64,000 bases of DNA from RDXT01 sp033765305. Its GTDB lineage: Bacteria; Bacteroidota; Bacteroidia; J057. Both the position numbers and the translations under genes were made by a program. Of the stretch, positions 35,150 to 44,126 are shown piece by piece. The stretch covers positions 62,001-126,000 of the forward strand of contig JANRID010000067.1 in the NCBI GenBank assembly GCA_033765305.1. Reading direction: 5' to 3'. How positions within the stretch are numbered: the stretch's first letter is position 1; the number at the start of each line of letters is the position of its first letter. The notes beneath the pieces were generated by a model, which was not told the DNA's origin, made no database searches, and saw nothing but the letters and a program-made list of their open reading frames with translations.

Positions 35150-36382
35150 TTACAGGTCCTGCGGAGCCGGGGCGTTCAGAATGGAGTGCCCCATCTTGAG
35201 CTTTTTTGTCAGCAGATACTGCACGTTGTAGCGGTTGGGCTGGATTTCGATGGGCACATTTTCTACGATTTCGAGGCCGTATCCTACCAGGCCGGCGCGC
35301 TTGGTGGGATTGTTGGTCATCAGGCGCATTTTCCGCACCCCGAGGTCGCGGAGGATCTGGGCGCCGACGCCGTAGTCGCGTTCGTCCATTTTGAAGCCGA
35401 GCTCCAGATTGGCCTCTACGGTGTCATAGCCCTGCTCCTGAAGCTGGTAGGCGCGCAGCTTGTTGAGCAGGCCGATGCCGCGGCCTTCCTGCTTCATGTA
35501 GAGGATGACGCCCCGGCCTTCGGCCTCGACCATCTGCATGGCCTGCTCGAGCTGGGGCCCGCAGTCGCAGCGGCAGGACCCGAAGATGTCGCCGGTCACG
35601 CAGGAGGAGTGCACGCGGACGAGCACCGGCTCGCCGGGGTCCCAGCTGCCTTTGACGAGGGCCAGATGCAGCTCGTCGCTGTTGAGCTGGCGGTAGGCGG
35701 AGAGGGAGAAGTGGCCCAGCTCCGTCGGCATGTCGACGGAGATCTCCCTGCGGATCAGGCTTTCAGTGCGGAGGCGGTAGGAGATCAGGTCCTCGATGGT
35801 GATGAGCTTCATGCCGAAGCGGTCGGCGACGGCCCGCAGATCGGGGAGGCGGGCCATGGTGCCGTCTTCGTTCATGATCTCCACGATGACTGCTGCGGGC
35901 TCCAGCCCGGCAAGGCGGGCGAGGTCCACCCCGGCTTCGGTATGTCCGCTGCGGCGCAGCACGCCGCCCTGCTTGGCTTTGAGGGGGAAAATATGGCCCG
36001 GGCGGCTGAAGTCGTCCGGGCGGGCGCCGGGATCGAGGATGGCCTGCACGGTGCGGGCGCGGTCGGCGGCGGAGATGCCGGTGGTGTTGCCGCCTTTGCG
36101 GTAATCGACCGACACGGTGAATGCGGTCCGGTGGCGGTCGGTATTGTTGCCGACCATGAGATCGAAGCCCAGCTCGTCGCAGCGGGAGGCTTCAAGCGGC
36201 ATGCAGATCAGGCCCCGCCCGTGGGTGGCCATGAAATTGATGACTTCCGGCGTGGCAAAATGCGCCGCAATGATGAAGTCGCCTTCATTCTCGCGGTCTT
36301 CATCGTCCACGACAATCACCATCCGCCCCTGGCGGAGGTCTTCGAGGGCGCTTTCGATCGAATCGATGCGGATAGATTCCAT
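35150..36382 (-). CDS. ribBA: Bifunctional 3,4-dihydroxy-2-butanone-4-phosphate synthase / GTP cyclohydrolase II
   Basis: 410 residues that catalyse two committed steps of riboflavin synthesis. The N-terminal DHBP synthase half (about 1-205) has the acidic loop DDEDRENEGDF and the HTEAGVDL motif. The C-terminal GTP cyclohydrolase II half (about 210-410) has the zinc cysteines in SSCVTGDIFGSCRCDCG (about 259-273) and EGRGIGLLNK. I start at MESIRID; the frame's upstream extension of 23 codons is not conserved. No FMN riboswitch is visible in the upstream 250 bases. Confidence 0.97.
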   Translation of the reverse strand: MESIRIDSIESALEDLRQGRMVIVVDDEDRENEGDFIIAAHFATPEVINFMATHGRGLICMPLEASRCDELGFDLMVGNNTDRHRTAFTVSVDYRKGGNTTGISAADRARTVQAILDPGARPDDFSRPGHIFPLKAKQGGVLRRSGHTEAGVDLARLAGLEPAAVIVEIMNEDGTMARLPDLRAVADRFGMKLITIEDLISYRLRTESLIRREISVDMPTELGHFSLSAYRQLNSDELHLALVKGSWDPGEPVLVRVHSSCVTGDIFGSCRCDCGPQLEQAMQMVEAEGRGVILYMKQEGRGIGLLNKLRAYQLQEQGYDTVEANLELGFKMDERDYGVGAQILRDLGVRKMRLMTNNPTKRAGLVGYGLEIVENVPIEIQPNRYNVQYLLTKKLKMGHSILNAPAPQDL

Positions 36383-36606
36383 GCAGCTAATAACGCGATA
36401 GGGCGGCCCGGGTTGGAACCGCCGCCAAGTTCCGGAGGAAAGATTTTGCAAAAATGAACAAAAGACCGCAAACGTTTACGTAGGGAAATCCGTATATTTA
36501 CATATGAATTCCAATTTATATTATACAAAGTTTGGTTTTTGTTTAGTTTTTATTGTTTATTTGCTTAACAAAATGTGTGGGAACAGGCTGATACATGCGT
36601 TTTGTT

Positions 36607-36614
36607 TAACTTTC
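36607..36614 (+). promoter_or_regulatory. Probable -7 element (TAACTTTC) of the ArsR-type gene
   Basis: TAnnTTTG relative, identical to the -7 element in front of the GWxTD gene, 25 bases before the ATG. The surrounding 36383-36639 is strikingly AT-rich for this window but contains no open gene or hairpin I can support. Confidence 0.4.
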
Positions 36615-36639
36615 ACCGTAGCCAACAATAATCCCGCGT

Positions 36640-36945
36640 ATGCAGCCTTCCATCATCAAGTACGACAAAGTGCTGTTGGTTAAAACAGCCTCCAGCCTCA
36701 AGGCCATCGCGCACCCCGTCAGGCTGGCGATCATCGACCTGCTCCGCGACGGGAAACGGCTCAATGTCACGCAGATTCACAAAGCCCTGGGCACAGAACA
36801 GGCGGTGACCTCGCAGCATCTGGGCATCCTGAAAGAGAAAGATGTGCTGGGCTCCAAGCGCCAGGGCAAGCATGCCTATTACTTTCTCAAGCACCCCACG
36901 CTCCTGGATGTGATCCAGACGATCATGTCCACCTACGAAAGCTGA
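36640..36945 (+). CDS. ArsR family winged-helix regulator
   Basis: 101 residues. A single winged helix (SSLKAIAHPVRLAIIDLLRDGKRLNVTQIHKALGTEQAVTSQHLGILKEKDVLGSKRQGKHAYYFL). The metal-binding CVC motif of ArsR/SmtB sensors is absent, and there is no Cys at all, so it does not use that metal site. Many Bacteroidota members like this sense no known ligand. Its stop is inside the 3' end of the convergent WbqC gene (13-base overlap). It is divergent from ribBA. Confidence 0.9.
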   Translation: MQPSIIKYDKVLLVKTASSLKAIAHPVRLAIIDLLRDGKRLNVTQIHKALGTEQAVTSQHLGILKEKDVLGSKRQGKHAYYFLKHPTLLDVIQTIMSTYES

Positions 36946-37571
36946 GCCTGGCCCGCTGCGCGCCGCAGCCAGGCTGGCGCTTCCGGGCCCAGATTGAATA
37001 CCAGATCCAGAATAGAGAGCCCCGGGCTGAAGCCCCCGAAGACCTGCGCATAGGGCTCTGCCCTGAACCAGGGCGGGAGGCTGCGCAGCGACGGGTCGAA
37101 GGCGGTCCGCAGATCGGGCTGCACTGCGCCGGGCGGAAGCCGCTGCGCGGTGAGCTGCCACTGGAAGTCTTCCCGCAGCCAGGCTCCGGCGAGGGAGACC
37201 GTAGCCATCAGCAGATCTGCCAGCTGCTCCGGCGGCGCCTCCAGCAGGGCCCGCAGGCCATCCGCATAATACTCGAAGTACGGCGCATTCCGGTATGCGG
37301 TCTCCAGCGTGCGCCAGTGCTGGCGCGGCCAGTTTTCGGCAAATGACACCTGCTTGAGCGCCAGCGGCGCATGCGAGTCGCGCCGGGCTACCAGCACCGT
37401 GAGCGGCAGCACCCGGTTGGCAGTGCGGATATGGGCGCGGGAGCTGAGCTGCTGCTTCTGATACGGCTGCCAGGCCTCCAGCAGCAGCGGCCCCCGGAGG
37501 GCCAGCGCTGCCGCCCACCAGGAAACCGGGGGGAAATAACACAGCGGAAGAATGCCTGCCGGATGCTCCAT
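36933..37571 (-). CDS. WbqC family protein
   Basis: 212 residues. LPLCYFPPVSWWAAALA, LEAWQPYQKQQLSSRAHIRTANRVLPLTVLVARRD and YFEYYADGLRALLE match the WbqC-like family, whose founding member sits in an O-antigen cluster and is linked to glycan or amino-sugar modification. Cytoplasmic, no signal peptide. No nearby O-antigen genes support the pathway directly, although an LpxL-type acyltransferase is 1.6 kb away. Confidence 0.85.
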   Translation of the reverse strand: MEHPAGILPLCYFPPVSWWAAALALRGPLLLEAWQPYQKQQLSSRAHIRTANRVLPLTVLVARRDSHAPLALKQVSFAENWPRQHWRTLETAYRNAPYFEYYADGLRALLEAPPEQLADLLMATVSLAGAWLREDFQWQLTAQRLPPGAVQPDLRTAFDPSLRSLPPWFRAEPYAQVFGGFSPGLSILDLVFNLGPEAPAWLRRAAGQAQLS

Positions 37572-37620
37572 GCCTGATCTGCGGGCTGCAAGCTACACAA
37601 TTCCCGCTTTGGGTCCCGCT

Positions 37621-37652
37621 TTTGGCATTCTTGCAGGAGCGTATTAACTTTC
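37621..37652 (+). promoter_or_regulatory. Promoter of the GWxTD gene
   Basis: TTTG (37621-37624), 20 bases, TAACTTTC (37645-37652). Good spacing, one mismatch in the -7 element. Start expected near 37659, 11 bases before the ATG. Confidence 0.55.
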
Positions 37653-37669
37653 AGGCCAAGTCCCGGCCT

Positions 37670-39178
37670 ATGAAACGAATCATGATTCTGGGGTTGCTGC
37701 TCGCAGCGGCGGGTGCCCAGGCCCTGGCCCAGGAGGGCAATGTGCGCATGTACCTCGATGTGTGCCGTTTTTACGACAGCCGCAGCGGCGATCCGTTCGC
37801 CCAGATCTACGTGGCAGTGGCCGGCAACTCGGTCGTGTTCCGCCAGGACAGCGACAGCCTGTTCCAGGCTTGCGTCAACATTTCCATGCTGCTCCAGCGC
37901 ATCGACGGCGCCGATACCCAGCATGTCGACTCCGATACCTACAATCTGTGCCTGGGCGATGCCCAGCGCCTCCAGGATACGGCGTTCGAGTCGCGCTCGT
38001 CTGCCAACCTGCTCAATGTGCATCAGCTCCGCCTCCAGCCGGGCACCTATCTGCTGACGGCCGTCGCCGTGGACAGCAGCGCGCCCTACCTGAGCCGCAG
38101 CGCCGCCGTGCAGGAGTTCGAAGTGGCTGCCCTGCAGCCTGGCAAGCTGGCCTTCAGCGACATCAAATGGGTGGCCGGCGAAATGCCCCGCGAAGCCAAC
38201 AAGGAAAACCGGGGCATCGGCCGCGATTACCTCGTGCCCCTCGTGACCAACAGCACCTTTGTCAACGAGGATTCGATGGTGTTTTACCAGGAGATCTACC
38301 ACGCCGACCAGCTGTTTCAGGAGCCGTTTCTGATCCGCTGCGTCATCTACCAGGGAGACAACCGCCTCTGGAGCTACGAGACCGCCGGACAGGGGCGCCA
38401 GCCCCGCAGCGTAAATGTGTACAAGGAACAGATCGACATCTCCAACCTCAGCTCGAATATCTATTACCTCCAGGTGGAGCTGGTCAACTCCCGCAATGTG
38501 GCGGTGCAGACCTACCGGCAGAAGTTTTATGTGTACAATTCCCGGAAGGAAACCGAAGAAGCGCTCAACCTCACCTCCTACAACCGCGAAGCGGACCTGT
38601 TCAACGAATACCCTGAGCCGCAGCTCGACTACTACCTGCGCACCCTCATCTGGCGTGCGACAGAACAGGAAGAACGGTTCATCCAGGCCCTGGGCACGTA
38701 TGAGCAGAAGAAAAATTTCCTGTACAGCTTCTTCGAAAAGCGCCGCAGCAGCCCGCAGCAGGAGGTGATGGCCCTCTGGCGGGGGCATCTGACCGCGCTC
38801 GATTATGTGAACCAGCATTTCAAGTCGGTGCTGCGCGAAGGCTGGCAGACCGACCGCGGGCGCGTCTTCCTCCAGTACGGCATCCCGAACGATGTGGAAC
38901 GTTTTCCGGCGCAGTCGGCGGTGATTCCCCACGAGATCTGGCGCTACAACCGCCTGGGCTCGCAGTCGAATATCGTGTTTGTATTCTACGATCCGGATGT
39001 GGCGACGAACGAATATCCGCTGCTGCATTCGAACAAATACGGCGAGCTCAACAACCCCCGCTGGCGCGCGCAGCTGATCGACCGCAACCAGGCGATCAAT
39101 CCCAGCGACCTCGACTACGAGGACAGCCGCCGCGCTGCCCGCCTCAACGGCCTCAACAACGGGATGGATGACAACTGA
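37670..39178 (+). CDS. GWxTD domain protein, secreted
   Basis: 502 residues. Signal peptide (KRIMILGLLLAAAGAQALAQ), beta-rich middle part, and the C-terminal GWxTD domain with FKSVLREGWQTDRGRVFLQYGIPNDVE (about 385-410) and the YNR.. QSNIVFVFYDPD segment. The family is widespread in Bacteroidota and the Fibrobacterota-Chlorobi-Bacteroidota group, function unknown. I use the ATG of MKRIMI because a promoter lies just before it. It overlaps the start of the acyltransferase gene by 11 bases. Confidence 0.9.
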   Translation: MKRIMILGLLLAAAGAQALAQEGNVRMYLDVCRFYDSRSGDPFAQIYVAVAGNSVVFRQDSDSLFQACVNISMLLQRIDGADTQHVDSDTYNLCLGDAQRLQDTAFESRSSANLLNVHQLRLQPGTYLLTAVAVDSSAPYLSRSAAVQEFEVAALQPGKLAFSDIKWVAGEMPREANKENRGIGRDYLVPLVTNSTFVNEDSMVFYQEIYHADQLFQEPFLIRCVIYQGDNRLWSYETAGQGRQPRSVNVYKEQIDISNLSSNIYYLQVELVNSRNVAVQTYRQKFYVYNSRKETEEALNLTSYNREADLFNEYPEPQLDYYLRTLIWRATEQEERFIQALGTYEQKKNFLYSFFEKRRSSPQQEVMALWRGHLTALDYVNQHFKSVLREGWQTDRGRVFLQYGIPNDVERFPAQSAVIPHEIWRYNRLGSQSNIVFVFYDPDVATNEYPLLHSNKYGELNNPRWRAQLIDRNQAINPSDLDYEDSRRAARLNGLNNGMDDN

Positions 39179-40130
39179 GCAGGTGCCGCTGCGCGTGCGG
39201 CTGGCATACCGGCTGCTGTACGGGCTCCTGTACCTGCTGAGCCTCCTGCCCTTTGCATGCTGGTACGGCGTGAGCAATGGCCTTTTCTGGCTGGTCTACC
39301 GCCGGATCCGCTACCGGCAGTCCGTAGTCCGGGACAACCTGGCTGCCTGTTTTCCCGATTGGGATGAAGCCCGGCTTCAGCAGACCGAAAGGGCATTCTA
39401 CCGCCACTTCTGCGACTCGATTGTGGAGGGAATCAAGTGCATCAGCATGACGGATGCGGAAGTGCGCCGCCGGGTGCTGCTCAGCCGCCCGGAGCTCCCG
39501 GACGAAGTCGCCGCATCCGGCCGCAGCGTGCTGCTGTTTACCTCCCACTACGGCAATGTCGAATACCTGGCCTCGCTTTTCGATGTGGCCTGCCAGGGCA
39601 TTCTGCCTGCCGTCGGCGTGTACAGCCCCTTCCGCAGCCCGGTCTTCGACCTGCTGCTGCGGCGCATCCGCAGCCGGCGCGGCATGGCGCTCATTCCCAT
39701 GCGCAATTCCATCCGGGCCGGGCTCAGCCGGATGCAGGCTTCCCAATGCGTATTTGCCATGATCATCGACCAGACGCCGCGGCGGACCGAGCACCTGTAT
39801 TTTACGCAGTTCCTGGGCCGGCCCACGCCGTTTCACACCAGCGCGGCCTACATGGCGCTGCAGAGCGGTGCGCCGGTCTACCTGGCCTACACCCGGAAGC
39901 TGCGCAGGGGCTATTATCAGGTGGAAGTGAACGAACTGGATACCCGCCCCTATCAGCCGTTTTCGGAAGAGCAGGTGCTGGCCCTTACCGACCGGCTGGC
40001 GGCAGAGCTCGAAAAACCCATCCTGGAAGCGCCGGAATACTGGCTCTGGTCCCACCGGCGCTGGAAGCATGCCCCCCGGCCCGGCGACCGCCGCTCCGTG
40101 CTGCTGGCTGCGACTGCCCCCGAATCCTGA
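39168..40130 (+). CDS. LpxL/HtrB-type lysophospholipid (lipid A) acyltransferase
   Basis: 320 residues. An N-terminal hydrophobic segment (LAYRLLYGLLYLLSLLPFACWYG) anchors it to the inner membrane. The catalytic H-x4-E motif is in TSHYGNVEY. RHFCDSIVEGIKC and IDQTPRR are further family marks. It adds a secondary acyl chain to Kdo-lipid A or a related lipid. The start overlaps the GWxTD gene, suggesting cotranscription. Confidence 0.9.
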   Translation: MTTEQVPLRVRLAYRLLYGLLYLLSLLPFACWYGVSNGLFWLVYRRIRYRQSVVRDNLAACFPDWDEARLQQTERAFYRHFCDSIVEGIKCISMTDAEVRRRVLLSRPELPDEVAASGRSVLLFTSHYGNVEYLASLFDVACQGILPAVGVYSPFRSPVFDLLLRRIRSRRGMALIPMRNSIRAGLSRMQASQCVFAMIIDQTPRRTEHLYFTQFLGRPTPFHTSAAYMALQSGAPVYLAYTRKLRRGYYQVEVNELDTRPYQPFSEEQVLALTDRLAAELEKPILEAPEYWLWSHRRWKHAPRPGDRRSVLLAATAPES

Positions 40131-40140
40131 TTCCGCCGAT

Positions 40141-41190
40141 ATGTTCCGCATCGATACCCATTCCCACATCATCCCCGAAGTGCTGCCCCGGTTTTCGGAG
40201 AAGTTCGGGTACGGCGACTTCATCACCCTGGACCATCAGCGCCCCGGCTACGCCAACATGATGAAGGGCGACACCTTCTTCCGGGAAGTCAAAGCCAACT
40301 GCTGGAATCCGGAAATCCGGATTCAGGAGTACCGTGCGCTGGGGGTGCAGGTGCAGGTTATTTCGACCATTCCGGTGATGTTCAGCTACTGGGCCCGTGC
40401 AGCCGATACGCTGGAGATTTCCCGTTTTCTCAATGATCACATTGCAGAGGTCTGCGAACGCTATCCGGCGCATTTTGCCGGGCTGGCTACCGTGCCCATG
40501 CAGGATGCGGCCCTGGCTGTAGACGAAATCCGGCGCTGCAAGGAGTCGCTGGGCCTGGCCGGGATCCAGATCGGCACCAATATCAACAACCTCAACCTCA
40601 GCGAGCCCCAGTTCGATCCGGTCTGGGAGGCCTGCGAGTCCCTCGGCATGTGCGTCCTGGTGCATCCCTGGGATATGATGGGCAAAAACTACATGGAGCG
40701 CTACTGGCTGCCCTGGCTGGTGGGCATGCCGGCCGAAACGACCCGCGCTGTATGCTCGATGATTTTCGGCGGCGTGTTCGACCGCTTCCCGCGCCTGCGG
40801 GTCAATTTCTCCCACGGCGGCGGCTCCTTCCTCACCACCTTCGGGCGCATCGAGCATGGCTACCGCGCCCGCCCGGACCTGGTAGCTGTAGACAATCCCA
40901 CTCCGCCGCGCGAGTACCTGGGGCATTTCTGGGTAGATACCATCACCCACGACCCGGTGATGCTCCGCCACATCATCAATACCATTGGCTCCAACCGGGT
41001 GATGATCGGCTCCGATTACCCCTTTCCGCTCGGCGATCTGGAGATCGGCAAGATCGTGGAGGATCTGCACCTGCCGCCGATGGATCTGGAGAACGTGCGC
41101 TCCCGCGCCGCGCTCGAATGGCTGGGGCTGGATGCAGCCCGCTTTGCCCTGCCGGTCAGTCCCGCAGAAACAGCAGCACCGGATTCATAG
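40141..41190 (+). CDS. Amidohydrolase of the aminocarboxymuconate-semialdehyde decarboxylase (ACMSD) family
   Basis: 349 residues that align closely in memory with vertebrate and Pseudomonas ACMSD (EC 4.1.1.45), which decarboxylates a tryptophan/kynurenine catabolite. Shared segments: D-T-H-S-H zinc site (residues 5-9), ENCWDPE-like ANCWNPEIRI, VMFSYWA, LVHPWDMM (about His174), YWLPWLVGMPAETT, NFSHGGGSF (about 226), and GSDYPFPLGDLE (Asp about 292). The other kynurenine-pathway genes are not in the window. Zinc-dependent, cytoplasmic. It ends 35 bases inside the convergent GH2 gene. Confidence 0.9.
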   Translation: MFRIDTHSHIIPEVLPRFSEKFGYGDFITLDHQRPGYANMMKGDTFFREVKANCWNPEIRIQEYRALGVQVQVISTIPVMFSYWARAADTLEISRFLNDHIAEVCERYPAHFAGLATVPMQDAALAVDEIRRCKESLGLAGIQIGTNINNLNLSEPQFDPVWEACESLGMCVLVHPWDMMGKNYMERYWLPWLVGMPAETTRAVCSMIFGGVFDRFPRLRVNFSHGGGSFLTTFGRIEHGYRARPDLVAVDNPTPPREYLGHFWVDTITHDPVMLRHIINTIGSNRVMIGSDYPFPLGDLEIGKIVEDLHLPPMDLENVRSRAALEWLGLDAARFALPVSPAETAAPDS

Positions 41191-43945
41191 GATAGCGCCC
41201 GAAGCGGCTGCCGTACAAAGCCAGTCCGCCCGGCAGCGCCTCGTCTACGGCGAGGCGGATGCGGAGCATGCCCTGCGCCTGCGCTGCCTGCAGCGCCGCA
41301 GCCGGCACCTGCGCTTCGATCCGGTACCCGTAGGAGCCGGCCTCCCGCAGCTTGCGGTCCTGCGGCTGCGCATGCCACGATAGGATGCCCCGGTGGTCTG
41401 CAGGGTCGTCGGGCAGTTCGTAGCGTCCGGCAGGCAGGCCGCCGAATGTGACCGTGACTGCCGAAGGGAAGCGGTCGCCGTCGGTCATCGGATAGGCATT
41501 GGGATTGCGCCCCGGATCGAAGGTGCCCTGGCCGCGCATGTAGTCGCCGCCCATGCCGGCGGCGCCTTCGCGGTCCTTGCCCAGCAGCTGCTTGGCCGAT
41601 GCCTCGAAAATCAGCACGGCGCCTTTCAGGTCCGCCTGGCGCAGGGCAGGGGGGAGGCTGACCTCATATTCGAAGAAGCCGTGGCCTGCGCCGTTGACTT
41701 TCAGGCTGTCCAGCACATTCCACTGCTTGAGCGACCACTGCGAGCGTATACAGGAGGCCGGCGAAAACCGGACCGCCTGCGCCGTCCCGCCTCCGGGCAG
41801 CACGATCTGCTCCGGCGCCGGGCCTGCAATCTCGAATGCGCAGAAATTCCGGTGCAGGACCGTGCCTGCTGCCGTTACGACGCGGAGCTTCAGCAGACCC
41901 AGTGCCGGATGATCCGGCATCCGCAGGGTCAGCGGCGGCAGATCGGCATGCAGCCAGGGCTGGTACGGCAGCGCCCGCCGGGAGGTTCCGTAGGATTCCG
42001 CCTGCCCCAGGCTGTTCCATCCGCCCCATTCCGCCTCCAGCCACAGGCTGTCGCCCAGGTCGGTCCGGCCGCTCATCCACGAAACGGAAAGCGGCACATC
42101 TGCCGTTTCGCCCGCCTGCACAGTCCGGCACAGCTCCTGCCCGGTGGAGAGGTAGAAAGGCGCATGCAGATCCCGCAGGCTCATGCCGGGGAAGAGCTCC
42201 TCCAGGCCGGTGATTTTCTCGCTCCGGTCGAAGCGCCAGTAGCCGTTCCACTCGTTGATCACGTCGTGATGCTCGGTGTAGAGCCAGCCCGCGACCGCCG
42301 GATGGCGGCGGAACTCGTTGAGTGCCCGGTGGTAATCCCAGGTCCAGTCCACATCGCCGGTGCTGCCCTCGTAGCCCCAGACATTGCCGAATTCGGAGTT
42401 CAGGTTGGGCTGGCGCTGCTGCCGGTATCCGGCCTCGAAGTTCCAGGCCGATCCCGGCCGGGTTTGCCCGCTGATTTCATCCAGGGTCCTGCGCCATTCC
42501 CAGCCCGGCAGGTAGCTGTGCCAGGTGTTGAGGTCGGTTTCCGTATGGCCGATGCCGCAGCACACCGAGTTGTCCTCTACGAGGCGGGTCGGGTCCAGGG
42601 ATTTCGCCAGCCGGTACATGGAAGCGACCCATTGCTGGGTTTCAGGCAGATATATCTGCTGCGGCTTGCCCTGGGCGTCCGGCTGCCGGGTAAAGAGCCC
42701 CCAGGTCTCGTTGAATACGATCCAGGCAAAAATGGAGGGATGGTTGAAGTCGCGGGCCATCATCTGCCGCATGGCGTATTCCGTTTCTTTGCGCATCTGC
42801 GCATCCGGCTCGCCCCAGCTGTTGGGCACATCTGCCATGACCAGGATGCCCAGCCGGTCGGCCCAGTAGAGCTTGCGCGGCAGATCGGCTTTCACGTGGG
42901 TGCGGATGCCGTTGAGCCCGATCTGGCGGGCCCGCAGGATTTCATCGCGCATGAATTCGTCAGAGGGGAAGGTGTAAAATCCCTCCGGGTGGTAGGACTG
43001 GTCCAGCGCCAGCTGCAGGTACACCGGCTCGCCGTTGAGCGCAACGTAGCGGTGGCTGGTTCCCGGCAGATCGACTGCCGAGATGCTCCGCATGCCGAAG
43101 TAGCTGTTGAGCGTATCCGGCCGGCCGGTGCCGCTGAGCACCGCCTGCACCTCGTACAAATGCGGATCGTCGAGGCTCCACAGGCGGGCATCGGGAAAGG
43201 GCAGGATGAAATCGGCGCTTGAAGCGCCGGCGGCGAGGGCATGGTGGTGGATGAGGCCGCGCTGCGGGATATGCAGGGCCAGTTCTGCCCGGGCCGGCGC
43301 CGGCGCCGAAAACTGCGCCTGTACCCGAAGCTGCTGCCGCTCCACATCCGGGCTGAAATGCAAGGTTTTGATATACACATTTCCCCGCAGTTCGAGGTAG
43401 GGCGTCTGCCAGATGCCCCGCGCATTGCCGTAGCCCTGCTTGCCTTCGAGCTTGAAGCCGCGGTCGGCATCGTCTGCCCGGATCACCAGCTGGTGTGCGG
43501 CCCCCGGCCGCGCCAGATCCGTCAGATCGAACTCGAAGGGGGTATAGCCGCCTTCATGGCGGCCCAGCGGCTTGCCGTCCAGCCAGGCATCTGTGCGCCA
43601 GTCCGAGGCGCCGATCACCAGCACGATCCTTCCGCCGGTCCAGGAGGCCGGGATGCGGAGTTCGCGGGCGTACCAGGCGATGGCGCAGGTATCCTGAATC
43701 CCGGACAAGGGCGCTGCCCAGGAGAAGGGCACCTGAATCCGGCGGGAGAATGTGCGCCTGCCGCGCATCCAGCCGGCTTGGAGCCCGGCGTCGGACGGAT
43801 CGGCTTCGAATTGCCAGGGGCCGTTGAGATTGACCCAGGCGGCGCGCCAGTGGTCGGGGCGGGGATGTTCGGGCAGCGGAACCTGGGCTGCGAGCGGCAG
43901 CAGGGCAGCCCAGGCAAGCATCGGCAGGAGCAGAAGGCGGATCAT
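41156..43945 (-). CDS. Glycoside hydrolase family 2 protein (beta-galactosidase/glucuronidase type)
   Basis: 929 residues. Signal peptide (MIRLLLLPMLAWAALLPLAAQ). N-terminal jelly-roll (HWRAAWVNLNGPWQFEAD, ... NARGIWQTPYLEL), Ig-like domain, then the TIM barrel with acid/base Glu413 in FNETWGLF and nucleophile Glu518 in NLNSEFGNVWGYEG. Retaining exo-beta-glycosidase acting in the periplasm or outside. The preferred sugar cannot be read. A C-terminal extension of about 270 residues looks beta-rich. I use the ATG before the signal peptide rather than the 61-codon upstream extension. Confidence 0.93.
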   Translation of the reverse strand: MIRLLLLPMLAWAALLPLAAQVPLPEHPRPDHWRAAWVNLNGPWQFEADPSDAGLQAGWMRGRRTFSRRIQVPFSWAAPLSGIQDTCAIAWYARELRIPASWTGGRIVLVIGASDWRTDAWLDGKPLGRHEGGYTPFEFDLTDLARPGAAHQLVIRADDADRGFKLEGKQGYGNARGIWQTPYLELRGNVYIKTLHFSPDVERQQLRVQAQFSAPAPARAELALHIPQRGLIHHHALAAGASSADFILPFPDARLWSLDDPHLYEVQAVLSGTGRPDTLNSYFGMRSISAVDLPGTSHRYVALNGEPVYLQLALDQSYHPEGFYTFPSDEFMRDEILRARQIGLNGIRTHVKADLPRKLYWADRLGILVMADVPNSWGEPDAQMRKETEYAMRQMMARDFNHPSIFAWIVFNETWGLFTRQPDAQGKPQQIYLPETQQWVASMYRLAKSLDPTRLVEDNSVCCGIGHTETDLNTWHSYLPGWEWRRTLDEISGQTRPGSAWNFEAGYRQQRQPNLNSEFGNVWGYEGSTGDVDWTWDYHRALNEFRRHPAVAGWLYTEHHDVINEWNGYWRFDRSEKITGLEELFPGMSLRDLHAPFYLSTGQELCRTVQAGETADVPLSVSWMSGRTDLGDSLWLEAEWGGWNSLGQAESYGTSRRALPYQPWLHADLPPLTLRMPDHPALGLLKLRVVTAAGTVLHRNFCAFEIAGPAPEQIVLPGGGTAQAVRFSPASCIRSQWSLKQWNVLDSLKVNGAGHGFFEYEVSLPPALRQADLKGAVLIFEASAKQLLGKDREGAAGMGGDYMRGQGTFDPGRNPNAYPMTDGDRFPSAVTVTFGGLPAGRYELPDDPADHRGILSWHAQPQDRKLREAGSYGYRIEAQVPAAALQAAQAQGMLRIRLAVDEALPGGLALYGSRFGRYPMNPVLLFLRD

Positions 43946-44080
43946 TTCGGTCGGATTGCGGTGAGCAGCAGAAGTGTCTTTCAGCAACATACCGATCCGC
44001 CCGGCCAATGGCAAGCACCCTGCGCATGCGGCTCCGCGCAAAGGAATGCCTGCCCATGTTAGCCGGAGGCGAAAAGCGGC

Positions 44081-44109
44081 TTGGGTTATTTCATGTAAAA
44101 ATAAATTTT
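44081..44109 (+). promoter_or_regulatory. Promoter of the first T9SS-exported protein
   Basis: TTG (44081-44083), 18 bases, TAAATTTT (44102-44109). Start near 44118, 9 bases before the ATG. Confidence 0.5.
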
Positions 44110-44126
44110 CGCAGAAAAATTTCCCC

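Noticed and set aside
36383..36639. FMN riboswitch upstream of ribBA
   Set aside because: The expected conserved segments and multi-stem architecture are absent, and the interval is AT-rich with only promoter-like elements.
42649..42660. Palindrome CAGATATATCTG
   Set aside because: It lies within the GH2 coding region and needs no regulatory explanation.
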